Shown here piece by piece: positions 35,000 to 48,829 of a stretch of DNA of 64,000 nt. The first letter of the stretch is position 1. Every line of letters begins with the position of its first letter. The DNA is from Hetaerina americana (lineage: Eukaryota; Arthropoda; Insecta; Odonata; Calopterygidae). The translations under genes were made by a program, and so were the position numbers. The stretch is from contig JAKTNV010000003.1 in NCBI GenBank assembly GCA_022747635.1, forward strand, positions 51,834,857-51,898,856. Direction: 5' to 3'. The notes beneath the pieces were generated by a model. That model searched no databases. It was not told where the DNA came from and saw nothing but the letters and a program-made list of their open reading frames with translations.

Positions 35000-36780
35000 A
35001 ACATCTTGAAAACATTTCCTCTCAAGCCCTTGAGAGAGATATTTGGACCCTTTGGCTGGAGTGGAGTTCAAGTGAAATGTCGATCGTATCTCGAGTGCAT
35101 TTTTCGTGAAATCGACAAAGCCACTGAGTGAAGTGTAAGTGGAGTTTAACTAAAATCATCACTCGAATTTCCTTATTAAATATGGCCATCAAATTTATTT
35201 TACCACGATTTATAATTTAATAGAGGATTAATATTTCTTTAAATAATTACACTATTAAATGAATCAGAAAACGTGATTTTAATAATTACGTGCAAAAATA
35301 TTGAAAATATTCCTTAACGTGAACTGCATTCGAAGATGCATGCCTACCGATTAAAATTGCTCTTCTCCCTGTCTCCATTTAATAAACGTCACTAGCAATT
35401 TCTCAGCAATCCCTTTGATTTTATTTGTATTTCATTTTCGAGGGATGCAGAAATAGGCCACGAATATACCGAATTAACGACGATAGCCCCGACGAAGCTC
35501 CAGATATTCCCTCGCTACGTTTACACCTCTTGCGTCTGGAAGTAGTATGGGTTCTCAGTGCCATGAACGAGGATGGATATATATGTATATTCATATGCAT
35601 ACATAGAAAGAGAGAGGGGGGAGAGTGAGAGAGTGAGTGAGTGAATGAGAGAATGAGAGAGAGAGAAAGAGAGAGCAGGGAGGGTAACCGACAACTAGTA
35701 CCGTCCTCGAATGTGCTCAACCACCCGACCCGGAGTAGAGGCGACACGCAACATTTTCTGGCGAAGAAACCAGTCGACCTTGGTGCTCTTTCGACAAATT
35801 TATCGAAATGGGCGACGCCTGTTTTGAACTATATATTCCGCGTGCGAAAAGGGCTGCCGAGATTGGCGTGGGAAGGTATTGACTTGAGAATGAGATAAGG
35901 AAAAAAATCATGTGATCTCTGGCGGTGTAATTGGAGCGTTCGGCAGGAGATGTGAACGACCCATTGGAAGGTTGGAGTTTCGTCATACTTTTGCAGTCAA
36001 TCACTCATGTATAAGGCATTGGAGGGGTTGAGAGGCAGTAGGGGGTGGAGTGGAACTTGAAGCCGCCACCTAAGGCAAGGGAGGAGTTTAGAGGGAATAA
36101 CGTGACGCCATGTAGATTCCCGAATCCGTTGCTAGGCCTTGACCCACCCGCGATTTTTTTTCTTCTTATCCCATTATACTTGTCTCCACTCTCGATCTCT
36201 CTGTTGCTCATGGCCACGTGAAACTTGACGTTTTGAGGTGGTTGAACTGATCTCTTTTGTTTCTGAATTAATGCCAAGAGTCTTGATGAAGGGGTTGTCC
36301 TTTCAGCCGGAATTTACCGGATAATTTAAATGCCGGTTTGGGAGAGTAGTAATTAATCTTTTTTGGGTTGAATTGATCTCGAAAGTCTTCGAGCACTTCA
36401 TAAACTGAACCCATTCACTACTGGATCTAATTTATCGTCAGTATCAAGTAGCAGGACATACGGGGCCAACTTGTAATTCGCGAATCACGTACCACACACT
36501 CCATATTCGCGTGGTGCTGTCCCCGTTTCATCTCATTGGCGATTACTGTCCACAGAAGCAACCACTAACATGCGTGCATATTGGTTTGTCTTCAGGTTGT
36601 TTGCCGTGATTTTGGTGTTGGCGTTGGTAGAAATTATGAGGAAAAATGTATTCATTATTTAAGGTATCTCAAAGGAAAAGTCGGAGTATACGAATTGCTT
36701 GAGCAATTTTATAGATTCGTACGATTTCTACCAAAAGGAATGAGTGTACATTATATAAATTAGAGGAGGATTCATAAACT
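35000..36780. other. Anonymous stretch, partly GC-balanced
   Basis: No recognisable gene. A (GA)n/(GTGA)n-rich simple repeat occupies about 35605-35680. Overlapping frames on both strands at 35420-36277 have no recognisable domain. Confidence 0.4.
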
Positions 36781-36834
36781 TTAATTATTACTAAACAATA
36801 ATCGAGGTAGAAACATAATTTGTATTCGTTATTT

Positions 36835-37500
36835 TAAGACTTCTCTGCATAGTCACCGTCCAGATTATACATTTCTCCCAGCGTGTATTAACATTTGAAA
36901 GCCTTCATTTTATAACTCAGCAGAATACGTCAAAAGCCATTGCTTCATCTATTGAATAATCATTTGTTTTGTGTTATTAACAAATCTCCGATCCCACAGT
37001 GGTTTTTTGGTTCATGGAATAAGAAAAAATCGCTTGGGGCAAGATAGGGAGAAGAGGAAAGATCTGGAAAAAGTTTTCAGTTCCATCGGTTTTATTGCCG
37101 GTCGTGCCGTCGCGCCGTGTTTGCTTCTGAAATGGAGTCCGTAGTGATGGAACCCAGCGCGCTGACTTCTTTGACATGTGCAACTCTTCGTGGATAATTT
37201 TATACACACTGCCGTAGCTAAAATTAGTCTCAGTCATGGTTATTTGGATGGTTGTTCCTCGATCTGATTGGACAAAGTCCTCCATTTTCTTCACAGTGAT
37301 AAGATCGCCCGTGTGTGATGGTTTTCCTCATCTTTGGTCACATATGTCGAGTTTGAAAATTCCTTTTATGCCTTACAACAATGCCATATGACAGGATATT
37401 ATTTTCATAGACAGCTATTATTGCATTGTGGATTTTACGGGCACCTTTAAAATGAAAGAACTTAATTGCACTGCGAGCCTCTATCTTCTCCATATTGTAT
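36835..37500 (-). mobile_element. Mariner-type transposon relic
   Basis: On the minus strand, MEKIEARSAIKFFHFKGARK and LSYGIVVRHKRNFQTRH match the first helix-turn-helix and linker of a mariner transposase. Then come MKKMEDFVQSDRGTTIQ, NFSYGSVYKIIHEELHMSKK and SARWVPSL. After a deletion a degraded C-terminal part (LPILPQAIFSY, then a frame with FVNNTKQMI) is recognisable down to about 36835. The catalytic region is mostly lost and frames change several times. TIRs could not be placed with confidence. The family differs from the 11.5-kb element. Confidence 0.75.
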
Positions 37501-39600
37501 GACTTTCTTATGAAAAACAAATCAAAATTAAAGCTGTAATTTATTACATAATGTACATAAGGATCATTTAATATGCAGAAAATATTTATCCAGATATCTA
37601 GGTTATTTCTTAGGAATAATTACGGAAAAACGATACCCCTCGTAAATGGCAATTGCGACGAATTTGTTCTGACCACTTCACGAATTCAAGCTACAATATC
37701 CGCGTCAATGGAAGAATGTATCCATTTCTTTAATTTATGCGTTATACGATTGAATTTCGGTAAGTAGGCTGATTTGTGTGCCTACTTTTGGAGAAAAAAT
37801 GCAATTGATAATATCCTGTGATCCTTGACCTTGCTGAAAGATACAACTTTATTTTCATGTCCTCCGAATACAACCTAAAGTATAATGAAAAATTCAAATA
37901 AACATACCGTGCAATGCAGGTATTTAACACGTTAAACCATTTATTACCACTAGCACAATAAATGCCTGAAAATTATTTATAAATCAACGTTTAGTGTTGA
38001 GGTACGGTTTGTTGGTCAGCCAAGAGGCGAAATCAGCAAGATTCATTAGAACGGATATCGGCTGACATTGTGATCCTCGGATCATTAGAAGGATTGTGAT
38101 TAGTGAAAAGGAAATGGTGATATGACGAAGAGAATTTGCTGGTATATCTCGTTCTAAATTTTATCTGGAGATTTATATGTTTTCTATTTCATTTTGATGT
38201 AATCCATTTTTAGAATCGTGTCTAATCCTACTGGTAGCAACAAGGTGGATGACACGTGCAAACGGGTGCAGCGTAATGGGAAATGAGTGATGCAATCTAC
38301 CGCGAACCAAATGCTTCCGCGAAACTTCGACAGTTTCCTTCTTTGTTGATGCAATTTTGGTATGTCTTTATCTTATCACAAAAAAAATAGTTATTAGCGA
38401 CTGAAATCGATAAAATAATATTTATGGACACATTTTGTGATGAGATTTGAGCACATGATTCACTATCCGCTCGGTTCTATGAAGGAACTCGCGAGCGTTG
38501 GTGATGTCATGGTAATATCCGGAAATGAAATATATTTTTATGAAGACAGGAGTGCATACAATATCGCTCGCTTGTATATTTACCGCTGGGTTTTCACACT
38601 AATGACCAAATTTATGTTATGGGAGAGATGAATAAATGGGTCAGGGGTCCCTTGGGGCGTAAATGATATTTTTTCAGGTAAAACGATACTATTCGTTATA
38701 ATAATGCAAGCTATACCTTTGCATGTTGCTACCTTTTTGCTATTTTCAATTCGGATATAAATTGACGCCATTCAAAAGTTCGGAGAAAACAATCAAAATC
38801 TAATGGAGCAAATTGCAAAAATCGAAAGGTTGAGGATGTCGAATCCAAACAATGCCCGCGGCATGAAATGGAATGACAAGAGCGATGGTATTGCTTTGAG
38901 AACAACAGCAGAATGGTCTAGATACTAGATTAAAAAAAATAAGTGAAACGGGAGGGATATGAAATAGGATGCCGGGGATAGAGATACGTCGAGAGGGATA
39001 TATATTCATTTCACCTATTCTTTCCGTCATTTATTTTGAAGATTCGCACTTCAGCCCTTACAGGCATTCGTTTCATGTTGACAAGAAACTTTCTGATTGA
39101 CTACTAAGGCAACAATTATTTTTTAGACAAAGTATTAATTGACTAGCAATGAAAATACCAGAATTCCAAGAGGGGCTCAAGTGCTGCTCTGCATCACTTA
39201 AGCGTTAAGCGATGTAGTCTCTTACGCATCTTCCACGATGATGCTTGAACAACAAATGGCCCAATGAATGACCTTTCGTGTAATACAAGTATCGCGGAGA
39301 ACACCGACCCACCTTTTCTTGGCTTCCTAGGAGATATTCCGTTAACTTCTTCTTTTTCTACCCTCTAAATTTACCTGATCATTTATGACATAAATCTTTC
39401 TCTTTATTTTTCATCTAGTTTTAGTATATTATCTAAGAACCCCCTTAACATTTAATCAACAAAATAGTGAAAATTCATCAATATATTTTTATACCTCCAG
39501 TCATTTGCATTTGGGATGCATGCACCGAAGGCTGGAAAATGTTAAATTAAAACTGCATCCTGTTTTTCCACCTAAAGTCAATTTTATCAATCTGAATTGC
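37501..39600. other. Gene-free AT-rich stretch
   Basis: No recognisable gene, RNA gene or element. Confidence 0.45.
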
Positions 39601-39602
39601 AT

Positions 39603-39738
39603 TTAGCGGTAACCCCCACCGGGCTACTATGCCCCTAAATAGCCCGGGCGTTCGGTTAGCGACAGAAGGGCCCGCGTTCGATTTCCGCTGACCTTGGCAA
39701 TCCATCGGCTTCCCCTGCTTTCGGGTTGATAACTGCAT
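39603..39738 (+). repeat. tRNA-derived SINE fragment
   Basis: A B-box-like GCGTTCGATTTC lies at 39673-39684, and the tail TTTCGGGTTGATAACTG matches the tail of the 22.0-kb SINE (TTCGGGTTGATTACTG). The middle of the body is missing or diverged. Confidence 0.5.
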
Positions 39739-39739
39739 T

Positions 39740-41340
39740 TTTATTTTTAACTTCGATATGGCAACTGGGGCAGGGGCTCATTTTCTCTTCGTGCGCGCAT
39801 TAGTAAAGGGAAATCGGAGCGCGTGAATGAAAGATTCAAACGACGAGTTGAAATATTAACGGGGATCTTGTAAGGTGCTGAGAAATGTGGTGCGGGAGTG
39901 TCAGAGCCGGAGGTACTTTCCCTGAAATCACCTCGCGCACATCGGGGAAAGAGAAGGAGGCGCTAATTGCCAAACAACGGCGGATATGTGAATGCACTTA
40001 GCGTCTCTTTCAAATTACCCTCTCATTGTTCACAGCTCGCTCAATCGTGACTCACCTGGAAAAAGCCTCCTACGCCAGTAGCTCCTCCGTGAAGAGGGTA
40101 TTTTTGGTAGCCATTTGAGAGAAATTGAATCCGACACGAAATGGACAAGTGGGGTGGAGAAGGGACGATGGGAACATGAAGAGACAAAAATCACGCCTTG
40201 TCTCATAATTATCATACTTGCCGGCCTTTGAACCTACTCCAAAAATTAATAACGATTAGACGTCCACATTCCCTGAGTGTAATGACGCACTCGAATATCT
40301 GAATTCTTGAGCTAAAAGAAATGCTTAACAATTTAAAATATTTGGCTGAGTCCGTGATAGCAGTTTGCAAGACAGAAATTATTTTTCTGGAAAGGTGAAG
40401 TAATATTTTAACGAGTGCATACAGATTACCCGCTGTCGAGTGTTTAATTCATAAATTTATAATGAATAAAGAGTGAGAGAAAAGGTTTAAAAACCCAAAA
40501 CGCGATTCAAGCCCAGAGGCGGAATTCAGACCCTTGCTGTTTCCGAAGACGCGATCAAAATTGGGGCAATTTGCATTCTGAGCAATAACTAAGAAAAGCT
40601 GTTATTATGCACTTATTTCGTTGCAGGTAGTCTAATGTAGTAGGGTTGTGTTTGGTTGGATCTTAAATAATAGCAATAGTTATAAGTGGAGGCGACCTAC
40701 TGCTAAGGTTATTTACATCGCTAGGAATATGTTAATAATTTGCTGGAGGTAAGATTACTAGAGAATAAAGTAAGGGTGGAGAGAAACCCGGTGTAAGCAT
40801 TAGCCTACTCGTAACGAAATGTTCCCAGGAGTTTTAAAATTTACAAAAAGACAATTTACGTCCCATCTGATGGATGGCAAACACCTTTTTAAGTTCTTTA
40901 AGGGATTGGGATACCTCTGAAATATACAACCCCCACCGGCATTCGAACCTTGGCCTTCAGGAGGCCTCTCTTTTCCACACTAAAAATCCAGTCCCCATTC
41001 CGAAAAAAATATTCTCCATTCTATTGGTTATTTCTGAAAAATTGATACGCAATCTCTAAGGTGTACGACTGTGCAGAGTACATTTCTCATCGATGTTTAC
41101 TATTATAAACGAGATAAATAAGAATATTGGTCATTGGAAATTTTTAATTTTCCAGTGGAATCATGATAGGTCACAGGACATGATTATTGAGTTGCTGTAA
41201 AACAGCGTTTCCCCTCTCTGCCAAAATAATTAAGAGAACCATTTGGCTGTGTGTGGCTGGATCCCTTTCATTGTTACACATTGCTAAACATTGAATCTCT
41301 GCTAATGTATATTGCATGATTCATATGTCTTCATATGATT
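39740..41340. other. Anonymous stretch
   Basis: No recognisable gene. A tRNA-like B-box (GGTTCGAATGCC) occurs on the minus strand near 40934-40945 without a clear A-box. A slightly GC-richer section lies at 39770-40230. Confidence 0.4.
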
Positions 41341-41349
41341 CATATGCCC

Positions 41350-41728
41350 TTTCAAACATGTATGCACCACCATTTGCTACAGGAGCTGGTTATTGCATCA
41401 GAACGAACGACAACAGTGACGCAAAACTCTTGTATTTCATCACATTTAGGCCAGTGCGGAGCTGAAATATCCCGATGAATGTCGGTCGCTTTGAAGTTTT
41501 GTATCAAGTGAAACCTTATCACTGAACGAACTTCACATTTAGGGGGAATTCCAATTTTATTGTTCACTTTGACTCGCTATTGTAAGCAAACAACAAACGG
41601 CGCAACCTTCCAACGACTACAGCTCGAGGCGTACTGACTTAATGTATGCGTAAATGCAGCGACCATTTGGCTACTCCACCATTTCTCATGCTTCACGAAA
41701 ACGTAGGTAGCTTTATAGAAAGCCCTCG
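41350..41728 (-). mobile_element. Truncated mariner-type relic
   Basis: The outer end reads, on the minus strand, CGAGGGCTTTCTATAAAGCT starting at 41728, with TA at 41729-41730; this is a mariner-like TIR. About 170 bp inside, the translation gives PPKCEVRSVIRF and KATDIHRDI, matching the start of the mariner DNA-binding domain. The frame then departs from the family. No 3' TIR was found. Confidence 0.6.
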
Positions 41729-42178
41729 TAGCATTCCTAATGCGCGGAAAGAAACTGCTGCAAATTGTAGACACTATTTTTGTGATTCAAAAGAATTGCC
41801 AGAGTAGGATTTCTGTCAGTAATGGAATGTATTTTGTTTCATGCTAGGTCGGGCTAATGGGGACCGCAGTTGGTGGCTCTAGGGTCCATCAGAAACCTAC
41901 CTTAAGCTGATAGACTACCACTAAAATCGTGATATTACGAATCACATTCAAATGTTCTTATTGCCCGTATTTAAACCTCTGACCACCGCTGCTTCACTCG
42001 AAGTTCTTCTGGTGAGAAGTTACGGAGATAGAGATTATGCTTTGAACCATTGTCTACGCGCATGGGGAAGGAATTTATTTCCTTAGTTATTGTACGCAAT
42101 AATCACCAACTAAATTTATCATCCCTGAACACTGGCCTGATAAGTGAGGGTAGAGTTTACCAAATAGTAAGACCAAGA

Positions 42179-42376
42179 GTGTGAGAAATTCACACATTAA
42201 CAGGGTGGGGAGCCAGTTTCTTTCCCTGTGTCGCCTAAAGTGCCTCAGGAAGATATGGTGTCCGAAAAATCGTACAGCTTAGGTAAAGCTGAGGGTTCCC
42301 AGAGGAGTTACCCGAACTCGAACCCGGGCCTTTCAGACAGTGGACCAGTGCTCTACCCCCTGGACTACCACGACCG
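42179..42376 (-). repeat. tRNA-derived SINE, minus strand
   Basis: On the minus strand the head has GTCCAGGGGGTAGAG and GGGTTCGAGTTCGGG (B-box at 42325-42314). The body has ACAGGGAAAGAAACTGGC, ACCCTG and TGTGAATTTCTCACAC. These agree block by block with the 22.0-kb copy. It lacks the 3' tail. Confidence 0.78.
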
Positions 42377-42462
42377 TATTTAAGGAGAAATTTTAAGGAT
42401 TACCTTTCTTAGTTAGCCTCACAGAGTTTTAAAGTTTTAAATGGAAAGTTACAGTATTTATA

Positions 42463-43406
42463 CGAGGTCTGTTAAACCATTTCCCGAGATTTTTAATTAC
42501 AAAAATACTTTACTCACAATTTATTGGTCAGGGCCCCTTCGAAGTATTCTCCTCCCGAACGTACAGGTATATACTTATCCCAACGGTGTTTCTACTTTTA
42601 CAAACAGTCTTGGAACGCTTCTTCCAGAATGCACAAAAGCTCTTCCGGCTAATATTTCTCTATCTCTGGAATTGAGGCAAATCTTTTTCCTATGAGCGGG
42701 GTTTTTATCTTGAGGAACAAAGCATGGGGTCAGTTCTAGTGAGTAGGATGGGCAGGGAAGCACAGCGGTCTTGTGTTTTGACTTAAAATTCACGAGTTCT
42801 GAGGAACGAATAAGGCGTGCTGTCGTGGTGAAAAAAACACTCGCCGCTACTCAAAGGTTCGGGCCGTTTTCGCCTGATTCTTTCTCTTAGACGTTTCATA
42901 ACCCCCTAGGTAGTGAACCGCGAATACCTAGTGATAGGTAGCACACGGTATTCGTGATGCACAACCCCTATTTCCATCGGAAAAAGTCAACATCACCTAG
43001 GCATTCGATCGGACCTCGTCGAGCGTTTTAGGGTGGGGGGACGTTTCACCAATCCACTGTGTAGATTGCACTTTTGTTTCAATGTTATATCCGTAAAATA
43101 ATGGCTCATCACCTGTTATGATCCTGGACGATAACATTTCATCCTAGTCAGCACGATGAAACAGTTCCTGATTAACATGAACTCGATGATGTTGCTGGTC
43201 TGCTGTTATCAGGTGAGGCACGAATTTGATGGCAACTCGATGTATCCTCAATTTTTCAGTCAGGATTTTAAAGCACGAGCCGATCCAGATGCCACACTCT
43301 TCTGAAAGTCCTCTGACAGACAAACGTCGATTTATACGGTCATGAAAAAATGACCAACTGAAAGCGTGCTATTCAAAATGTTCGGGAACCTTTTGAACAT
43401 ACCTTG
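42463..43406 (-). mobile_element. Degenerate mariner-type transposon, second half of transposase
   Basis: The right end on the minus strand (CAAGGTATGTTCAAAAGG from 43406) and left end (CGAGGTCTGTTAAACC at 42463) are degenerate inverted repeats. TA is present at 42461-42462. The minus strand encodes a decayed catalytic half: IITGDEPLFYGYNIETKVQS (first catalytic Asp, family form TGDE.W), a damaged middle, then IGKRFASIPEIE, EEAFQDCL and RWDKYIPVRSGGEYFEGA, the typical end. The N-terminal DNA-binding half is missing. Many stops are present. Confidence 0.78.
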
Positions 43407-44392
43407 TCAACTGTTGTTCATAAAATAAAATTTGTATTTTCACATAATACAACGCACTCCTATACAATTACCATCATTTCTATTTTTTGTCAATATCACA
43501 GAATAACAGTCATACTCCAAAGATTCCAAATGATCATGCTTTTGTTAAAGTAAACTTAGAAATAAATCATAAACTTTCTGAAGCACCCTTTACATGCAAC
43601 AAGAGATTCTTTAAGTGTGACGACAATAATCTACGAAATGAAACAATTGAAAATGACCGGCATTATTACCGGCGTTTCCCACCTCCACCTAGTGATTAAT
43701 ATCTCCGCGCGTGGCGCTAAAGACTGTTGCTACGGCAAATAAACGTGGACTGTGCTGCTTGTCCGAGGGAGATATGGGAATCTGCTGCGCGCCTTTCTCA
43801 TCCCTTGTCATTTGAATTTCCATCGGTGCAAAATTTTGCGACTGGCTTTTAGAAGAGAATGGGTGTTTAAAATCTTGTCACTATTCTTTCTTGGGGCTTA
43901 CGGAAAGCGTATCCGAGAGTACGTATACGAGACAAAAATTGTAAGCTTAATTAAGAAATAAATAACAGAGGTAAAATGAAGAATATTTCATAGCTTATTT
44001 GTCTCTCCTATATCGGCATTTCAGAACCACAGTATCCATGGATTTTTTCTCTCATAATTACTGATTTTCTCAATGCTTGCAAAAATTTAGCGAATTATTT
44101 TCATACTTGGATATCAAACCTACAAGGATACCGTGACTGCGCGGAAATTTGGGATTCGATATTTCCCGATTTTTCTGATCTATGTGTTTGCACAACTCAT
44201 TTAGAATGAGTTGAACAATATATTAAATCCGTAGTTGTCAACTCGAAGGTCAAATTGGTATGTATATATCTAGAGATAATTAACTTTATTGCGACTCCTT
44301 TGGTTTACTATTAGAATGATTCAAGTTGAGGTCCACGTCAAAATTATCTCTAAACTTCGATTAAAATTTTTTTCGTTTAGAAACTAGCTTTA

Positions 44393-45701
44393 ACCTAAAT
44401 TACAGACCTATTTCCCTTGCTTCCATTTCGTGCATGGTTATGAGGAAAGGCCGCCATACGCCTCGATAATCAGAAGTCATTTATGAAAAATCAGCACGGT
44501 TTCCGAAAAGGTAGATCCTACGAGACACAACTTGCGCTTTTGGTTCATAATATTCTAACTTCGGGAGAGACCAATGTTCCAGTGGACGCGATTTTTCTGG
44601 ATTTTAAGAGAACATTCGACAAAGTACCTCATAGTAAACTACTCTCAAAGCTAGAAGCATGTGGCATAGATAAAAAGATCTGGGGTTGGATTAAACCTTT
44701 TTGAATGATCGGGTTCAAAGAGTAGTGAAATATAGAGTTAGCTCAAATGCAGTAGAAGTTACATCGGGTGTTCCCCAGGGTAGTGTCATCAGACCTCTTT
44801 TATTCCTACTTTAAATTAACGACTTTGACTCCGTAGTCACTAGTAAGATTACGTTTAATTGCCGACGATGCAGTGGTTTACCGTGATATCCGTGACCCTG
44901 AGGACACAGCAGCTTTGTCAGATGACCTTAATCCTATATACCGCTGGTGGAACCCTGGGCAATTAGAATTAAACTTAAAAAAGTGCGTAGTCATACATTT
45001 TTAGAAAAAGAGCAATTCCCACCCGAACGCCTACTGCATTGGGAACACCGAAATGGAATGTGTAGACTTGATTAGATACTTAGGCGGTACCCTCACTCAC
45101 GATCTCTCCTGGGTGAAACACATACGGGGAATATGTGAACAAGTTAACAAAAAATTAAGATGTATTAGAAGAGTACTTGGTAAATGTAATGAATAGGTCA
45201 AAGAGAAATGCTATCTTTCGTTGGTGAGGCATCATTTTGAATATACTGCATGTATATGGAATTCTCACAAAGTTAGATTGATTACCGAATTGGAACCTAT
45301 GCAGCGTAGAGACAATAGATTTGTAAAACGTTGTTTTGATAGCGTATCCAATTAATTAGAGCAACTAGGCTGGGAATCACTCGCGGAGCGAAGTTTAAAT
45401 TACAGATTGAAGCTCTTGTATGAATTGGAAGGAGGTCTCTTTAGCGGTGATGTTCAATATGAGCCATTACTCCCGCCGTACTACGGTAGGAGAGATAATG
45501 CTAATATAATGAGAGAAATTAAGTGTAGTACAGATGCTTTAATATGTCAATTTTTCCACGAATGATAGGGGATCATAATAACATTGTTTGACCGCGGTAG
45601 GGGGATGTTCGGGTAAAATTATGCTGGTGTGTATTCACCCCCTACCGCAAACCCTGGCCTTGGCTTGCAGGGTACATATAAATAAATAAATAATAAATAA
45701 A
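44393..45701 (+). mobile_element. CR1/jockey-like LINE 3' half with (AATA)n tail
   Basis: The element runs from the RT fingers to the 3' end and finishes in AAATAAATAAATAATAAATA at 45681-45701, a microsatellite tail typical of CR1-like LINEs. It is a different clade from the 10- and 33.6-kb elements. No target duplication was identified. Confidence 0.85.
44395..45567 (+). pseudogene. CR1/jockey-like reverse transcriptase, degenerate
   Basis: Motifs appear in order: LNYRPISLASI, NQHGFRKGRSYETQLALLVH, AIFLDFKRTFDKVPHSKLLS (first catalytic Asp), a stop-interrupted segment, VTSGVPQGSVIRPLLF, then after a frameshift LIADDAVVYRDI (FADD with F to I), LNLKKC, RYLGGTLTHDLSW, CYLSLVRHHFEYTACIWN, RRDNRFVKRCFD, LGWESLAERS and the YYGRRDNAN end. 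At least one frameshift and several stops make it inactive. Confidence 0.85.
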
Positions 45702-45708
45702 CTATCCC

Positions 45709-47850
45709 ATTACTCCAAGTCAAAATGCACTCACTAATTCTTACCGTTTAGGCAAAGCGGAATATCCCTCCTTGACACTCTGTAGCGTATTGCATAACGT
45801 TTCTGGCGAGTGGTTCTCTAAGAGCATATTATTTAAAAAAATGTAAAGTGGCTACGTAGGAAAATAATGCAGACACACTGTTTGTGAAGCTTTGAAAATA
45901 TTCCTACTATGATTTTCTGACGTTTTAAGGACTACATTTAGTTACATGGAAAAGAAAGCATTGAGTTCCAACACATCCAATTGCAAGTGCATTATTACTC
46001 ATACAATATATCAGTGCTCATCATGCCCAAACAGTTTAACTGCACCATGTACGCAGACAGGTGGCCTGCGTTTCCCATACACGCAATTGGTCTCTACGTA
46101 CACGTTTTTCACCAAAGAATTTAAATTGGTGGAATTTTTTGTTCAACTAGTGATACGTTTCTAACTTGAATTGGGTAACAAATTCTTAAGAAAAAGGAAT
46201 ACCGACAAAAGGCCAACCTATCTTCTTGTTAGTATTGGGATCAAATTAATTTACCGATGTCATAAGTAGTATCTCAGTTTCAACCTCTAAAAAGGAAATA
46301 AATGGCCAAGTAATCAAAATTATGCGCAGGAAACTTTGATTTGAACACTGCAATTGTTCAGCAGGCCTAATTACAGAATATTTTATTGAAGTACGAGTAT
46401 AAAGGTGCGAGAAATTTCAAACAGATTATGGATTAAATGGCCTGACGAAAAAAATTACTATATACATTGTGCTGTATACATTGTATATATTAATGTTACT
46501 ATACATTGTATATTGCTATTATTTGTATATTACTGTACTATATTACTGTTGCTATATACATGGTATAAATAAATTCATACATTGGAGATAATACAAGAAA
46601 CCTCTTTCTTAGAAGAAGGAAGGAGGCCATGTTATCCTGTACGTAGTCAGAAGTATGCTCTATGGTAGAGGTAGTTTAGAATTAACATATAACCTATCAA
46701 CCTGCTTTACAATAATAAGGAGAAAAACATTATGGAGAATAAGGAGAATTTAAGGAGAATAACAAAGAAATAGACCAATGTATATTAATAGATAAATATA
46801 TAATCATAGTTTTTAGCCGATTCTGCGAAGGGAAAGCACAATAAAATGGTATAAATATATTTAAGGGTTAAATTAATATCGCCTATTCGAAATTATACTT
46901 TGTTCAGTTATGAATAAAAATGGAAATATGAATCTGTAACAGATATAAATACCAAGAAAATCTCTTTCAGCAGTTTCCGAGAAATGCCAGAAGGGGATAA
47001 TATTACGATGAAATTAATGATATATCTAACGATTAAATGTGGAAAGAATGTTGTTTTTACTCTTCTTAATGATTTAGTAGGAATTTTTCGGAAAAAGAAG
47101 CGTGCAACTGAAAAGTAGGAAGTAAAAAATAGCCTGTTGCATGAGAATGATCATTACATGAAAGTCATAATTGAAAAGAAATTTATGGACACAATGAATA
47201 TTCCACATTATTTTTCCTGCATTAAGTGGTACCGGAATGGGGGTGTGAACTCTGAATAACCCTCTAAGGTATTAGTATTTAAACAATTAAAAATAATTCA
47301 GAATTTTTCCTTTGAGTCAATTGCGGTGAAAAAGAGGACGGGGAAAATATTTATGAGACAATGTTTATTCTTTTTGGAATTGATAATTCATTTTGACCTG
47401 TATAGTGATACGATGCTAACCAATTCGATAATGGATTCTTGTCGACATCGCGCCTCAGAGGACTCTCAGGACATGATTCATCGTTCACCGGCGATTATGG
47501 TCCGCGCCAATCCAGTCCAAGCCAAGTATTTTAAGTGATTGAGTCCAAGCGCATAACTCATTCTTTTGGAGAGAATGGCTAGCAATACAATATCAAAACA
47601 AATTCCTATATCAACTAGATGAAGGGTTATCCGCAATATCCCCGAACTTTTTGGTAAAAGCATTTATATATACATAGGGAACCGTGTCAAAGTGTTCGCT
47701 GATGAACTAATGAATGGGGTTGACATGCCTAGCTGACATATAGTATTCTGAGATCATTAGTAGGAGTAATAATCTAACTGCGCAGGGCTGGTGTTCGTTG
47801 GACCCAGACACGACAAAAAGCCTATAATATGTACAATTAAAAGTTACAAT
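45709..47850. other. Gene-free AT-rich stretch
   Basis: Only low-complexity sequence stands out (ATACATTGTATAT variants at about 46450-46560; AAGGAGAA repeats near 46720-46760). Confidence 0.45.
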
Positions 47851-47859
47851 AGCTCGTTA

Positions 47860-48790
47860 ATCAGCCCTGTATACTTTCTACTTCCCTTGCCAAAATGCTT
47901 ATTCTCTTCCCTCCTCCTCTTCCCGGATTCCCCAGCATTCTCTTCTCTATTGCCATCTTCAGGTTCATATTTTCTCTCAGCATCTCCCGCATCCACTCGT
48001 ACTGCCATATTTGAATTTATCCCAACAGCCTTTTTATTTTCTCTATTCTTTTCAGCACCCACATCTCAAAGCTTCCAATCGACGTTTGTGCTTTTGCCCC
48101 AATGGTCAAGTTTCCAAGCCTTGCAAAACTACATTCACAAGTGTAAGTTCAAATGTTCACTAGGCTTTCTTTACAAGTCAACTTAAGGTGCCTGTTATCA
48201 CCTCCCGCCTCATTAAAAACGATTTTTTACTCCACACAATTTCTCTTTTAATGTCCATACTACTCTACTTACCCTCTTTCCAAACACTTCTCAAATCGAT
48301 GAACTTTTCTGCATGTTCTAATTTACGTCCTCCAACGTCAATTTTTATATAAACCCTATTTCTTGAGAATCCATTCCATGCTTAAAAATAATTCATTATT
48401 TAGAACGGCGTACTTGCTGCCTCCCATCCAAAACGTCCACTGTCTTCCTTTCCTCTTTCTCGCTTTTCCTAAAATCCCCACTCTTTTCCAGTTCTTAGCA
48501 TACAATCAACTGCATTTATGTACCTGCCCATCCTTGTGTCTTTTCTCCGGGCGGTCTTCTCCCTTCCTTTATGAGATCTAGCACTTCTTTGTTAGTTTTA
48601 ATTTCTGCTCATTTTATTCTTTCAATTCTTCTCCTAGCCCTAATCTTAAAATCCTTCAATCGATTGTGACCTTTACCATGCCTTCAACGACCAAATCATC
48701 GAGTTACAGAAGACTACGATATGTATTAAAAATTTTTTCTAGTCTTTTCTTTACTATTTTACTTAAGGTTTCCGTAAACGATTCCTTCCT
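47860..48790 (-). pseudogene. LINE reverse transcriptase C-terminal relic
   Basis: On the minus strand a long frame with a few stops gives IKIDVGGRKLEHAEKFIDLR, then DIKREIVWSKKSFLMRREVI, and then VLQGLET*PLGQKHKRRLEA (stop at the family's W of ETW). These correspond to the YLGS-like, IK.RIA.AK.AF and LYG.ETW.L...KRRLEA blocks of non-LTR RTs. Upstream RT motifs are only weakly visible. Its 3'-side neighbour is a mariner that begins at 48830. Confidence 0.68.
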
Positions 48791-48829
48791 CATTTAATCC
48801 GACGCAGTTTTCTTCTTTTAATGTACTTA

